Both the position numbers and the translations under genes were made by a program. Positions 26,998 to 35,292 of a stretch of DNA of 64,000 nt are shown piece by piece. Within the stretch, counting starts at the first letter, position 1, and every line of letters begins with the position of its first letter. Source of the stretch: CAVTLG01 sp963735495 (lineage in GTDB: Bacteria; Chloroflexota; Ktedonobacteria; Ktedonobacterales; Ktedonobacteraceae). The notes under the pieces are model-generated. The model saw only the letters and a program-made list of their open reading frames with translations. It searched no databases and had not been told where the DNA came from. The DNA is taken from assembly GCA_963735495.1 (NCBI GenBank), contig CAVTLG010000011.1:372001-436000 (forward strand). The letters run 5' to 3'.

Positions 26998-27675
26998 ATG
27001 AACGAACCGATCACCATCGTCCTGGTAGACGATCATCATATTGTGCGCAAAGGTCTACAACGTGTATTGGAGATGTACGCGGATATGCAGGTCATCGGTG
27101 AAGCTGGTAGCGGCGAGGAAGCGCTACAACATATTGAGGAGTGGCTGCCTGCTGTAGTGGTGATGGATATGTTGATGCCAGGCGGCATGGACGGTGCAGA
27201 AACCATCCGACGCCTGCATGAGCTGGCACCCAGCGTCCGAGTTGTGGTGTTGACCAGCTACGCGGACGATACGCGTGTTGTGGCGGCGTTGCGCGCTGGT
27301 GCGATTGGCTATGTACGCAAGGAGGCCGATCCCGATCTCTTGCTGGCCTCGATTCGTGCGGCAGCGCGTGGACAATCATTACTTGATCCAGCCGTGGCTA
27401 ACGTTCTTATGCACGAGCTGCTGCGCGAAGGCAAACGCACAAGCGGGTTGACAGAGCGCGAACAAACGGTGTTACGTCAACTGGCGCTGGGTCAGACGAA
27501 TCGCGAGATCGCGGAGGCATTGGCTGTTACCGAGGAGACGGTCAAAACGCATGTCGGCAACATTCTCACCAAGTTACAACTGGCCCACCGCACACAGGCG
27601 GCCATCTACGCCATCAAGCAGGGCTTCATCAGCCTCGACGAGATCCAGATACCGTTTCCGCAAAACGATGCCTGA
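26998..27675 (+). CDS. NarL/FixJ-family response regulator
   Basis: A 225-residue regulator. The receiver domain has 'VLVDDHHIVRKGL', phospho-acceptor Asp57 in 'VVMDMLMPG', the Thr of 'VVLTSY' and Lys in 'YVRKEADP'. The LuxR-type helix-turn-helix ('LTEREQTVLRQLALG', 'NREIAEALAVTEETVKTHV') is at about 150-210. The start follows GTAGGAG. It pairs with the histidine kinase upstream. The target genes may include the ABC exporter that follows 128 bp later, but no binding site can be named from the sequence. Confidence 0.93.
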   Translation: MNEPITIVLVDDHHIVRKGLQRVLEMYADMQVIGEAGSGEEALQHIEEWLPAVVVMDMLMPGGMDGAETIRRLHELAPSVRVVVLTSYADDTRVVAALRAGAIGYVRKEADPDLLLASIRAAARGQSLLDPAVANVLMHELLREGKRTSGLTEREQTVLRQLALGQTNREIAEALAVTEETVKTHVGNILTKLQLAHRTQAAIYAIKQGFISLDEIQIPFPQNDA

Positions 27676-27720
27676 AATTGATGGAAACATTTCGGCAGAC
27701 CTGAATAGCTACGCAGTAAC

Positions 27721-27784
27721 CCTCTTAAACAGTTAGAAACGACGCTGCCGCGTCTAGCCTGGCGGCTCATCTGACTGAGAGGAG
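27721..27784. repeat. Repeat B copy 4 (single clean unit)
   Basis: A single unit: CCTCTTAAACAGTTAGAAAC at the left, core GTCTAGCCTGGCGGCTC, and TCTGACTGAGAGGAG at the right. The ends form an imperfect hairpin. It ends 20 bp before the TTG start of the ABC exporter. Confidence 0.75.
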
Positions 27785-27803
27785 TAAGAAACGAGGGGAA
27801 AGT

Positions 27804-29657
27804 TTGAACTACTCAACACGCTTGCGCTACAACTCTAACCAGCCCCGCGAAAATTTTCAACTGAGACACGTCTTTGCATCAGTCAAAACGTTGCCACGCA
27901 TCGCCGGACTGGTCTGGACGGCCAGTCCTGGTCTCACATTCTGGTCAGCCGTGCTCTGCCTGGGACGCGGCATTACGCCCGCAGCATCTGCCATCATCAC
28001 CCAGTTGCTCTTTGACGGCGTCCTGTTAGGGATCAGGCAACAGAGCATTGGTCCGATCTGGCTGCCAGTCTGTCTGCAATTGGGAGTCAACCTGCTTGAC
28101 CGCACCTTTATGCGCGTCGGTTTTATCTTGCAGCAATTGTTGCAGGACCGCGTCGCCGAGCACATTCAGGAATTGGTTTTAAGCAAGGCCAATACGCTGG
28201 ATATGGCGCAGTTCGAGCACGCCGACTATTATGATACGTTGCGCCACGCCATTGAGGAGGCCAGCTATCGACCAGCCACGATGATCTCGCAGTCCTTTGA
28301 TCTCGTGCGCACATTCATTACGTTATGCACGATGCTCTTCTTGATCTCTCACCTGGCCTGGTGGCTGGTCGCTGTCGCACTGGTGATCCCTATTCCCTCA
28401 TTCATCGCCAGTAGCCGTTATGGTTGGAAAGACTATATCCTCGCCCGGCGTCAATCGCCAGAGCGGCGCATGCAGAACTATCATACGCAGATGCTGACAG
28501 TCGATCAGTACATCAAGGAGGTCAAGCTGTTTAACCTGGGCGATTTCTTTCTTGAACGCTTTACGCGCAATGCCGAGAAGCTGTACGTTGAAAACAAGCG
28601 TATGCTCATTCCGCGTGCCACGACGGGACTGTTCTGGACGCTGCTCACCGTGATCGCCAACTCTATTATCTATCTCTACATCGCGCTCCAGGCGGTGATG
28701 GGGCACATCACATTTGGACAATTGAGCAAGTATGTTACGGCTTCTAATACAGCCGGTCAGAGCTTTCAAAGTGTGCTGGACGGCTTCACGGACACCTATG
28801 AGAACAGTCTGTTTGTTAATATGCTCTTTGAGTTCCTGGCTTATGAGCCAAAAATTGTCTCACCACCTCAACCAGCTTCCCTGAACGTACCAGCGCAGGG
28901 TCAGGGACTGGAGATCGAGTTTCGCAATGTGAGTTTTACCTATCCCGGTAAACAGCAGCCCGCGCTCAAGCAGGTGAGCTTTACGATTCATGCCGGCGAG
29001 ACCGTTGCGCTGGTCGGCAGCAACGGGGCCGGGAAAACAACGCTGGTGAAGCTGCTGTCGCGCCTGTACGATCCCGACGAAGGGGAGATCTTGATCGCTG
29101 GATGCAACGTCAAAGAGTACGATCCGGTCGAGCTACGCGAGCATATTGGCGTGATCTTTCAGGATTTTGTACGCTATCAGATGACCGCGCACGATAATAT
29201 CGGCATTGGACGCGTGGCGCACATCGAGGATCGCGCACAGGTAATGGCAGCAGCGCAGAAGAGCGGAGCCGACAGCGCCATCGCGCAATTAACGGATGGC
29301 TACGATGCGATGCTTGGACGCTGGTTTGAAAAGGGCGTCGAACTCAGCGGAGGACAATGGCAGAAGGTGGCCCTCGCACGTGCATTTATGCGCAATGCAC
29401 CCATTTTGATCCTTGACGAGCCAACCAGCGCCCTCGATGCGCAGGCCGAATACGATATCTTCACACGCTTCCGCTCGCTCACGGAGAGCAAAACCGCGAT
29501 CTTTATCAGCCATCGTTTTAGCACCGCGCGACTGGCCGATTGTATCATTGTGCTTGAGCAAGGTGTCATCCGCGAAAGCGGTTCGCATGCCGAGCTGATA
29601 GCCCTGGATGGCCGTTACGCCCAATTGTTCAATCTGCAAGCCAGCGCCTATCATTGA
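27804..29657 (+). CDS. ABC exporter, fused membrane and ATPase domains
   Basis: A 617-residue half-transporter. An N-terminal six-span membrane domain (about 50-340) is followed by an ATPase domain: Walker A 'VGSNGAGKTT', Q-loop 'IFQDFVRYQMTAHDN', signature 'ELSGGQWQK', Walker B 'ILILDEPTSALD' and switch His in 'FISHRFS'. As a homodimer it would export a peptide, lipid or drug. The subfamily resembles exporters near lantibiotic or other peptide loci, yet no precursor peptide is recognisable here. The start is TTG 27804 behind GAGGGGAA. It follows the NarL-type pair, which may control it. Its 3' end is 27 bp before the promoter of the kinase gene. Confidence 0.9.
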   Translation: MNYSTRLRYNSNQPRENFQLRHVFASVKTLPRIAGLVWTASPGLTFWSAVLCLGRGITPAASAIITQLLFDGVLLGIRQQSIGPIWLPVCLQLGVNLLDRTFMRVGFILQQLLQDRVAEHIQELVLSKANTLDMAQFEHADYYDTLRHAIEEASYRPATMISQSFDLVRTFITLCTMLFLISHLAWWLVAVALVIPIPSFIASSRYGWKDYILARRQSPERRMQNYHTQMLTVDQYIKEVKLFNLGDFFLERFTRNAEKLYVENKRMLIPRATTGLFWTLLTVIANSIIYLYIALQAVMGHITFGQLSKYVTASNTAGQSFQSVLDGFTDTYENSLFVNMLFEFLAYEPKIVSPPQPASLNVPAQGQGLEIEFRNVSFTYPGKQQPALKQVSFTIHAGETVALVGSNGAGKTTLVKLLSRLYDPDEGEILIAGCNVKEYDPVELREHIGVIFQDFVRYQMTAHDNIGIGRVAHIEDRAQVMAAAQKSGADSAIAQLTDGYDAMLGRWFEKGVELSGGQWQKVALARAFMRNAPILILDEPTSALDAQAEYDIFTRFRSLTESKTAIFISHRFSTARLADCIIVLEQGVIRESGSHAELIALDGRYAQLFNLQASAYH

Positions 29658-29683
29658 ACGTGTCCCCACCTTTTCCACATTGG

Positions 29684-29711
29684 TTGACAGATTGATAGTT
29701 AGCATTATAAT
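29684..29711 (+). promoter_or_regulatory. Sigma-70 promoter of the first Ser/Thr kinase gene
   Basis: Perfect hexamers are present: TTGACA at 29684-29689 and TATAAT at 29706-29711 with a 16-bp spacer, 37 bp before the kinase start codon. Confidence 0.8.
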
Positions 29712-29748
29712 TTAGCTAAAGTCTCAATTACCTGATGGAGAGGTGTCT

Positions 29749-31830
29749 ATGGTGCTCTCGCAGCACTTCTGCGCTCAATGTGGTGCCGCCAATCGCCCGC
29801 AAGCCCGCTTCTGCGATGTCTGCGGAGCTTCACTTGCCATTACGTATAGCGGCAAAACTACTACAAGCACCTCGCACAGCGTGCCTCCCGGTCGCCTCAG
29901 CGCAGACACGCAGATTGGTCAACGCTATCGCATTCTACGCCAGATTGGTCAGGGCGGCATGGGCGCCGTCTATCTGGCCGAAGATACCCGCTTTGGCACA
30001 GCCTACCGGGCTGTCAAAGAACTAAGTCAGCATGGTCTGAGTCAACAAGAATTACAAGATGCGGAGACAGCTTTCGAACAGGAGGCCAGCATCCTCGCCC
30101 AATTGCTTCATCCGCATCTCCCGCGCATCTACGATCACTTTCTTGAGGATGGACGCTGGTACCTGGTGATGGATTATATCGAAGGAGAAACACTGGAACG
30201 TCGCCTGTCACGGATACCAGCTGGTGACTCTTTCGGCATCGACGAAACGCTGCAGGTTGCGTTACAGCTCTGCGATGTGCTGGGCTATCTGCATTCACGC
30301 CAGCCACCGATCATCTTTCGCGATCTCAAGCCCGATAACATTATGCTCACCCCGGACAAGCATGTCTATCTGATCGACTTTGGCATCGCGCGCGTCTTTA
30401 AGCCGGGTCAGACCTTCGATACCATCGCCCTTGGCTCGCCGGGCTACGCGGCCCCGGAGCAGTACGGCAAGGCGCAGACCACCGCTGCCGCCGACATCTT
30501 CAGCCTGGGAGCCACACTCCATCACCTGCTGACCAACCACGATCCCAGCGATAGTCCCTTTCAATTCGCGCCGCCCCAACTGGGCCAGCGACCCGCCGAG
30601 ATAGACCTCGCAGCACTCGTCATGGCAATGGTCAACATCAACAGAGATCTCCGGCCAGCCAGCATGCAGATCGTCAAACAGCGCCTCCAGTCTATCCTCA
30701 ACCAGCGCACAGGCAAGGCACCCGTGACGAGCAACGCTCCAGCGACCATCGTCGACTGTGCTGGCAACGGCGACTATACCACCCTCACGGCGGCACTGCG
30801 CAACGCGAAAGAGCACGAACGCATCCTGGTGCGCCCTGGTATCTACTACGAAGGATTGATACTGGATAAAACAGTCAAGATCAGCGGTGACGGCCCGAAA
30901 GAGCGCATTATCATCGAAAGCAGCGACACTGACTGTCTCTTTATGCAAACCGATGCGGCCACGGTGCAGGGACTCACGCTCCGCTGTCGAGCTGGCAGAT
31001 ACGGCAACACCTGTTGCTGCGTCGATATCCCTCAAGGTCAACTCATCCTCGAAGACTGTGATATCACCTCTGACTCGCTCTCCTGCGTCAGCATCCACAA
31101 CCTGACAGCCAACCCGATCATCCGCCGTTGTCGTCTCTTCGATAGCCAGGATGGTGGCATCCATATCTATGAGCAGGGCCGAGGGGTCATCGAGGAGTGC
31201 GAGATCTTTGGCAACCAGTTGTCCGGTATCAACATCTTAGAAGGGGCCAATCCTCTTATCCGCAACTGTATCATCCGCGACGGCAAAGAGAGCGGGATCT
31301 ATATCTATGATCAAGGCCGAGGGAGCATTGAGCAGTGTCAGATCGTTGGCAACAAGCTGTTCGGCATCACCATAGAGGCAGGTGCTGATCCCCTGGTGAA
31401 AGATTGTACCATCCATGCGAGCCATTACAGTGGCGTCTTCGTCCAAGAGCAGGGCAAAGGCACTATCGAACATTGCCAGATCTTCGACAATGGATTGCAC
31501 GGCGTGAGCATAGCAGCAGGTGGCGATCCTGTTATCCGAGCGTGTACTATCCGTGATGACATCCAGAATGGCGTCTTCATCCATGAGCAGGGCAAAGGCA
31601 CTATCGAAGACTGCCAGATCTTTGGCAATGGACTGCATGGAGTCGAGATCAAGGAAGCGAGCGAGCCGCTTGTCAGAAATTGTGTCATCAGGGAAAACAA
31701 GTGGTACGCCATACACGCGCACAATGATGCGAAGGGCAGCGTGGAAAAGAGCGACTTACGCGGCAATAAATACGGGGCCATGGACATCATTTCCGATCCC
31801 TACACCAGATTTTTCGATAATTTGCAATAG
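29749..31830 (+). CDS. Zinc ribbon - Ser/Thr kinase - beta-helix protein, copy 1
   Basis: A 693-residue protein in three parts. Residues 8-25 form a zinc ribbon (Cys8, Cys11, Cys22, Cys25; 'CAQCG', 'CDVCG'). A Hanks-type kinase follows (about 60-320) with Gly-loop 'IGQGGMGAVY', Lys in 'YRAVKEL', catalytic loop 'FRDLKPDNIM' (Phe replaces the His of HRD, as in many bacterial PknD-like kinases), 'LIDFGIAR' and 'SPGYAAPEQY'. The C-terminal ~370 residues are a right-handed beta-helix of about 23-residue rungs in 46-residue pairs ('IRDGKESGIYIYDQGRG', 'IEQCQIVGN'). No membrane span is visible. ATG 29749 follows GGAGAGG. The solenoid probably binds a glycan or protein partner. A paralogue follows downstream. 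Confidence 0.88.
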   Translation: MVLSQHFCAQCGAANRPQARFCDVCGASLAITYSGKTTTSTSHSVPPGRLSADTQIGQRYRILRQIGQGGMGAVYLAEDTRFGTAYRAVKELSQHGLSQQELQDAETAFEQEASILAQLLHPHLPRIYDHFLEDGRWYLVMDYIEGETLERRLSRIPAGDSFGIDETLQVALQLCDVLGYLHSRQPPIIFRDLKPDNIMLTPDKHVYLIDFGIARVFKPGQTFDTIALGSPGYAAPEQYGKAQTTAAADIFSLGATLHHLLTNHDPSDSPFQFAPPQLGQRPAEIDLAALVMAMVNINRDLRPASMQIVKQRLQSILNQRTGKAPVTSNAPATIVDCAGNGDYTTLTAALRNAKEHERILVRPGIYYEGLILDKTVKISGDGPKERIIIESSDTDCLFMQTDAATVQGLTLRCRAGRYGNTCCCVDIPQGQLILEDCDITSDSLSCVSIHNLTANPIIRRCRLFDSQDGGIHIYEQGRGVIEECEIFGNQLSGINILEGANPLIRNCIIRDGKESGIYIYDQGRGSIEQCQIVGNKLFGITIEAGADPLVKDCTIHASHYSGVFVQEQGKGTIEHCQIFDNGLHGVSIAAGGDPVIRACTIRDDIQNGVFIHEQGKGTIEDCQIFGNGLHGVEIKEASEPLVRNCVIRENKWYAIHAHNDAKGSVEKSDLRGNKYGAMDIISDPYTRFFDNLQ

Positions 31831-31838
31831 GACGATAA

Positions 31839-32076
31839 GAAACGGGGTAGGGGCGTCACCTCGCGCTGTCTTTTACCCACATCTTTTCAGGTCATCAACG
31901 GCAAGCCAGATGACAGGCCGAACGAACTTTTACACGGTTCTAATGGATGGCCTCGAACTCATCCTTGCAGGTGCTGCTAAGAAGCACCCGCAGACCTATC
32001 TACTAAAGATGTGGGTAAAAGACAGACCTCGCGTGCGCCCCCGGGCGGTCGCAAGGACACGCCCCTACCCCGTTTC
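31839..32076. repeat. Repeat A copy 3, split by a MITE
   Basis: Left arm GAAACGGGGTAGGGGCGTCA (31839-) and right arm CGCAAGGACACGCCCCTACC followed by CCGTTTC (ending 32076). The copy is interrupted at 31866-32025 by an inserted element. Removing it and one copy of the target duplication restores an A unit like that at 35162. Confidence 0.8.
31866..32025. mobile_element. 160-bp MITE with 21-bp perfect terminal inverted repeats
   Basis: The left end starts CTGTCTTTTACCCACATC and the right end is its exact reverse complement over 21 bp (31866-31886 and 32005-32025). The element is flanked by the 8-bp direct repeat ACCTCGCG (31858-31865 and 32026-32033), a target-site duplication. The interior has no complete transposase; a short frame ('LILAGAAKKHPQTYLLKMW') spans it and may be a relic of a parent transposase. 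It must be mobilised in trans by an insertion sequence with the same ends, not present in the window. Confidence 0.88.
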
Positions 32077-32121
32077 CCAACATTTCCCCCGCAAGGATGG
32101 AAACTCCTGACCTCTCCTTGA

Positions 32122-32149
32122 TTGACATAGTGAGAGTCGTTATGCTAAT
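32122..32149 (+). promoter_or_regulatory. Promoter of the second Ser/Thr kinase gene
   Basis: TTGACA at 32122-32127 and GCTAAT at 32144-32149, spacer 16 bp, followed by TTTAGC-like sequence as at the first kinase promoter (29684-29711). The similar layout suggests the duplication included the promoter. The -10 here is weaker. Confidence 0.5.
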
Positions 32150-32233
32150 TTAGCGGTGCAATAAATTTTGCCTACCAATGTATGCCTATGCTTCTTTGAG
32201 CAAGCACTATCAACTACCGATGGAGTTGCGCGC

Positions 32234-34252
32234 ATGTCTTCCTCGCAGCAATATTGTGACCAATGTGGTGTTGCCAATCGCCCGCAAGCCCGCTTCTGCA
32301 TTGTCTGCGGAGCTGCGTTGGGCATTGCCTACGGCGGCAAAACCACGCATAGTTCATCAACGACCCTCACAGGCCGTCTCAATGCCAATACGCTGCTTGG
32401 TCAACGCTACCGCATCAAACAGCAACTCGGTCAGGGAGGCATGGGCGCAGTCTATCTAGCCGAAGATACCCGCTTTGGCACAGCCTATCGAGCGATCAAA
32501 GAACTGAGCCAGCATGGCCTCAGCCAGCAAGAGTTACACGACGCCGAGACCGCCTTTGAGCAAGAGGCGATGCTGCTCGCCCAATTGCTTCATCCGCATC
32601 TCCCGCGCATCTACGACCACTTCCTTGAGCATGGACGCTGGTATCTCGTGATGGATTATATCGAAGGGGAAACACTGGAACGTCGCCTGTCACGGATATC
32701 AGCTGGCGACTCTTTCGGCATCGACAATACGCTGCAGGTTGCGTTACAGCTCTGCGACGTACTGGGCTATCTGCATTCACGCCGGCCACCGATCATCTTT
32801 CGCGACCTCAAGCCCGATAACATTATGCTCACCCCGGACAACCATGTCTATCTGATCGACTTTGGCATCGCACGTGTCTTTAAGCCGGGTCAGGCCTTCG
32901 ACACGATCGCCCTTGGCTCGCCCGGTTACGCGGCCCCGGAGCAGTACGGCAAAGCGCAGACTACCGCTGCCGCCGACATCTTTAGCCTGGGAGCCACACT
33001 CCATCATATGCTGACCAACCACGATCCCAGCAACAGTCCCTTTCAATTTGCACAGCCCCAACTGGGCCCGCGACCCGCCGAGATGGACCTCGCCACGCTC
33101 GTCATGGAAACGGTCAACATCAACAAAGATCTCCGGCCAGCCAGTGCGCAGATTGTCAAACAGCGCCTCCAGTCTATCCTCGACCAGCGCACAGGCAAGA
33201 CCACCATCATCAGCACCAGCGCAGGGAAAAGAATTGCCACAAGCAAGGCTGCCATCACCGCAGGAAAACCATCTCCCCATAAACTCTGGCACACAAGCAA
33301 GGCCACTATCGTTGACCGCTCCGGCAACGGCGACTATACCACCCTCACGGCAGCTCTGCGCAACATTCAGGAAGACGAGCGCATCCTGGTGCGCCCCGGC
33401 ATTTATAATGAGGGATTAATTCTCAACAAAGCCGTAGAGATCATCGGTGATGGACCAAAGGAGCACATTATCGTTGAAAGCAGCGACACGAGCTGCCTCT
33501 CGATGCAAACTACCTTCGCCAGCGTCCAGGGTCTCACCTTGCGCAGTCGCACTGGTCAATACAATAAAAAATGCTTTGGTGTTGATATTCCTCAGGGTCA
33601 ACTTATCCTCGAAGATTGTGATATCACCTCTGATTCGCTTTCCTGCATTAACATTCACAACCATGCCGCTAACCCCATCATTCGCCGTTGCCGTCTCTTC
33701 AATAGCCCACAGAATGGGGTCTTTGTCCATAATCACGGCAGAGGCGTTATAGAAGAGTGTGACATCTTTGGCAACGAACTCTCTGGCATCGAAATTAAAC
33801 AGGGCGCGAATCCTCTGATCAGAGATTGCACTATTCATGATAGCAAGCAGAGTGGCATTTTTGTGCACGATCAGGGCAAAGGGACCATCAAACAATGCGA
33901 CATCTTTGGCAATGGACTCTCCGGTATCGAAATTAAGGATAGCTCTGATCCTCTCATCAAAGACTGCACGATTCATGATGGCAAACAAAATGGGGTCCAT
34001 ATCCACAAGCAAGGGAACGGCACTATCGAGCAGTGTGAAATCTTCGGCAATGAACTCCACGGCATCGAAATTAAGGATAGCTCTGATCCTCTCATCAGAG
34101 GTTGCGTCATCAAGAAAAATAAGCGGCACGCCATATACGCACACAACTATGCCAAGGGATTTGTAGAAAATAGCGACCTGCGTGACAACGGACGTCAAGC
34201 CACAGATGTCACCGCCGACTCCCACACGCGGTTCATCAATACGTATCAATAG
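32234..34252 (+). CDS. Zinc ribbon - Ser/Thr kinase - beta-helix protein, copy 2
   Basis: A 672-residue paralogue of the preceding protein, same architecture: zinc ribbon ('CDQCG', 'CIVCG'), kinase ('LGQGGMGAVY', 'YRAIKEL', 'FRDLKPDNIM', 'LIDFGIAR'), a longer Ser/Thr/Lys-rich linker (about residues 320-355) and a beta-helix of repeated units ('IEQCEIFGNELHGIEIK', 'SDPLIRGCVIKKN'). The kinase parts are near-identical, while linker and solenoid differ, so substrate or partner binding may have diverged. ATG 32234 with GGAG 9 bp upstream is preferred to an in-frame ATG at 32168. The gene ends two bases from the pyrF stop on the other strand. Long antisense frames here are shadows of the repetitive sequence. 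Confidence 0.87.
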   Translation: MSSSQQYCDQCGVANRPQARFCIVCGAALGIAYGGKTTHSSSTTLTGRLNANTLLGQRYRIKQQLGQGGMGAVYLAEDTRFGTAYRAIKELSQHGLSQQELHDAETAFEQEAMLLAQLLHPHLPRIYDHFLEHGRWYLVMDYIEGETLERRLSRISAGDSFGIDNTLQVALQLCDVLGYLHSRRPPIIFRDLKPDNIMLTPDNHVYLIDFGIARVFKPGQAFDTIALGSPGYAAPEQYGKAQTTAAADIFSLGATLHHMLTNHDPSNSPFQFAQPQLGPRPAEMDLATLVMETVNINKDLRPASAQIVKQRLQSILDQRTGKTTIISTSAGKRIATSKAAITAGKPSPHKLWHTSKATIVDRSGNGDYTTLTAALRNIQEDERILVRPGIYNEGLILNKAVEIIGDGPKEHIIVESSDTSCLSMQTTFASVQGLTLRSRTGQYNKKCFGVDIPQGQLILEDCDITSDSLSCINIHNHAANPIIRRCRLFNSPQNGVFVHNHGRGVIEECDIFGNELSGIEIKQGANPLIRDCTIHDSKQSGIFVHDQGKGTIKQCDIFGNGLSGIEIKDSSDPLIKDCTIHDGKQNGVHIHKQGNGTIEQCEIFGNELHGIEIKDSSDPLIRGCVIKKNKRHAIYAHNYAKGFVENSDLRDNGRQATDVTADSHTRFINTYQ

Positions 34253-34254
34253 AC

Positions 34255-35106
34255 CTACAAGCCAGCAGCAAGATGACTGACAATCTCAGCATGCAACTCC
34301 GCTGTAGCCTTGCGTGCAGCCTGCGCGAAATCTGGTCTGCTTGAGGCGTAGATGACGCTACGCGACGCACTAACGATCATGCCCTGCCCTCGACTATCTC
34401 GACCAGCCAGCACCGTTGCTTTCACTTCGCCACCCTGCACGCCGATACCAGGAATGAGAATAGGCATATCTCCCACACACTCACGCACACGCTTCAGTTC
34501 CTCAGGATAGGTCGCACCAACCACCAGCGCACAGTTCCCGTAGGTGTTCCAGTTCTGCGCTACCTGTCGCGCCACCGCCAGGTAAAGTGGCTCGTGCGCC
34601 TCGCCGACCAGGATATTCTGGAATTCAGCGGAACCGGGATTCGACGTTTTGGCGAGGACAATAATGCCCTTATCTTTGCGCTCAAGAAAAGGTGCCAGTG
34701 CCTCTTTCCCTAGATAGGGATGCACCGTAATCGCGTCAACACCCAGCAGATCAAAGGCCGACGTCACGTAGCCAACATTCGTACTACCAATATCCGCGCG
34801 TTTGGCATCCAGAATCAGCGGCACTTCGGGATAGGTCTGCTTGCAGTACTGGACACTGCGCATTAACGCACGGATGCCAGCCGCGCCCTGTGCCTCATAA
34901 AAAGCGCTATTGGGCTTATAGGCACACACGAGATCGTGCGTGGCGTCGATGATCTCCCGGTTGAAGACAAAGAACGCCTCTTCAATCGAGTCTGTACCCT
35001 TCACTACCTCTGGCAAACGCTCGTAATCTACATCCAGGCCCACACAGACAAACTTGCCTTGCTGCCAGAGTCGCTCTAACTGGGAGACAAATACAGCATT
35101 GACCAT
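34255..35106 (-). CDS. pyrF: Orotidine 5'-phosphate decarboxylase
   Basis: Catalyses OMP to UMP plus CO2, the last step of de novo UMP synthesis. The 283-residue protein is of the longer type (about 270-285 aa): 'VGLDVDYERLP' near the start, 'YKPNSAFYEAQG' and the catalytic 'ILDAKRADIGSTN' with the Asp-Lys-Asp set, then 'GATYPEELK' and 'PGIGVQGG' (phosphate site). The start ATG at 35106 is preceded by AAGGAG. It is the last gene of the pyr operon, separated from pyrD by a repeat A hairpin. Its stop lies two bases from that of the convergent kinase gene, with no visible terminator between them. Confidence 0.96.
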   Translation of the reverse strand: MVNAVFVSQLERLWQQGKFVCVGLDVDYERLPEVVKGTDSIEEAFFVFNREIIDATHDLVCAYKPNSAFYEAQGAAGIRALMRSVQYCKQTYPEVPLILDAKRADIGSTNVGYVTSAFDLLGVDAITVHPYLGKEALAPFLERKDKGIIVLAKTSNPGSAEFQNILVGEAHEPLYLAVARQVAQNWNTYGNCALVVGATYPEELKRVRECVGDMPILIPGIGVQGGEVKATVLAGRDSRGQGMIVSASRSVIYASSRPDFAQAARKATAELHAEIVSHLAAGL

Positions 35107-35161
35107 CTTTCTTCTCCTTAAAGAGTGTAAGGATGCGATTTAGGCTCTCCGTCCATGAGGG

Positions 35162-35231
35162 GAAACGGGGTAGGGGCGTGTCCTTGCGTGCGCCCCCGGG
35201 CGGTCGCAAGGACACGCCCCTACCCCGTTTC
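35162..35231. repeat. Repeat A copy 4, perfect 27-bp hairpin
   Basis: Arms at 35162-35188 and 35205-35231 are exact reverse complements over 27 bp (starting GAAACGGGGTAGGGGCGTGT) around a 16-bp loop rich in C and G. It lies in the pyrD-pyrF spacer of the pyr operon, so the mRNA should form a very stable stem. No T-run follows on the transcribed strand. Confidence 0.9.
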
Positions 35232-35292
35232 TCGATGTTTCCCCCGGAAGGCCCGAGATTTATCACATCCCTACACATCGCTTCCCCTTATT

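Noticed and set aside
30295..31164. 289-codon minus-strand frame opposite kinase copy 1
   Set aside because: Antisense shadow of the kinase and beta-helix coding; no ribosome site or domain, and the plus-strand protein is convincing.
31520..32110. 196-codon plus-strand frame across the end of kinase copy 1 and the MITE
   Set aside because: It overlaps the kinase in another frame and runs through the repeat and MITE; only a short transposase-like relic is possible.
33416..34249. 277-codon minus-strand frame opposite kinase copy 2
   Set aside because: Periodic antisense of the beta-helix repeats.
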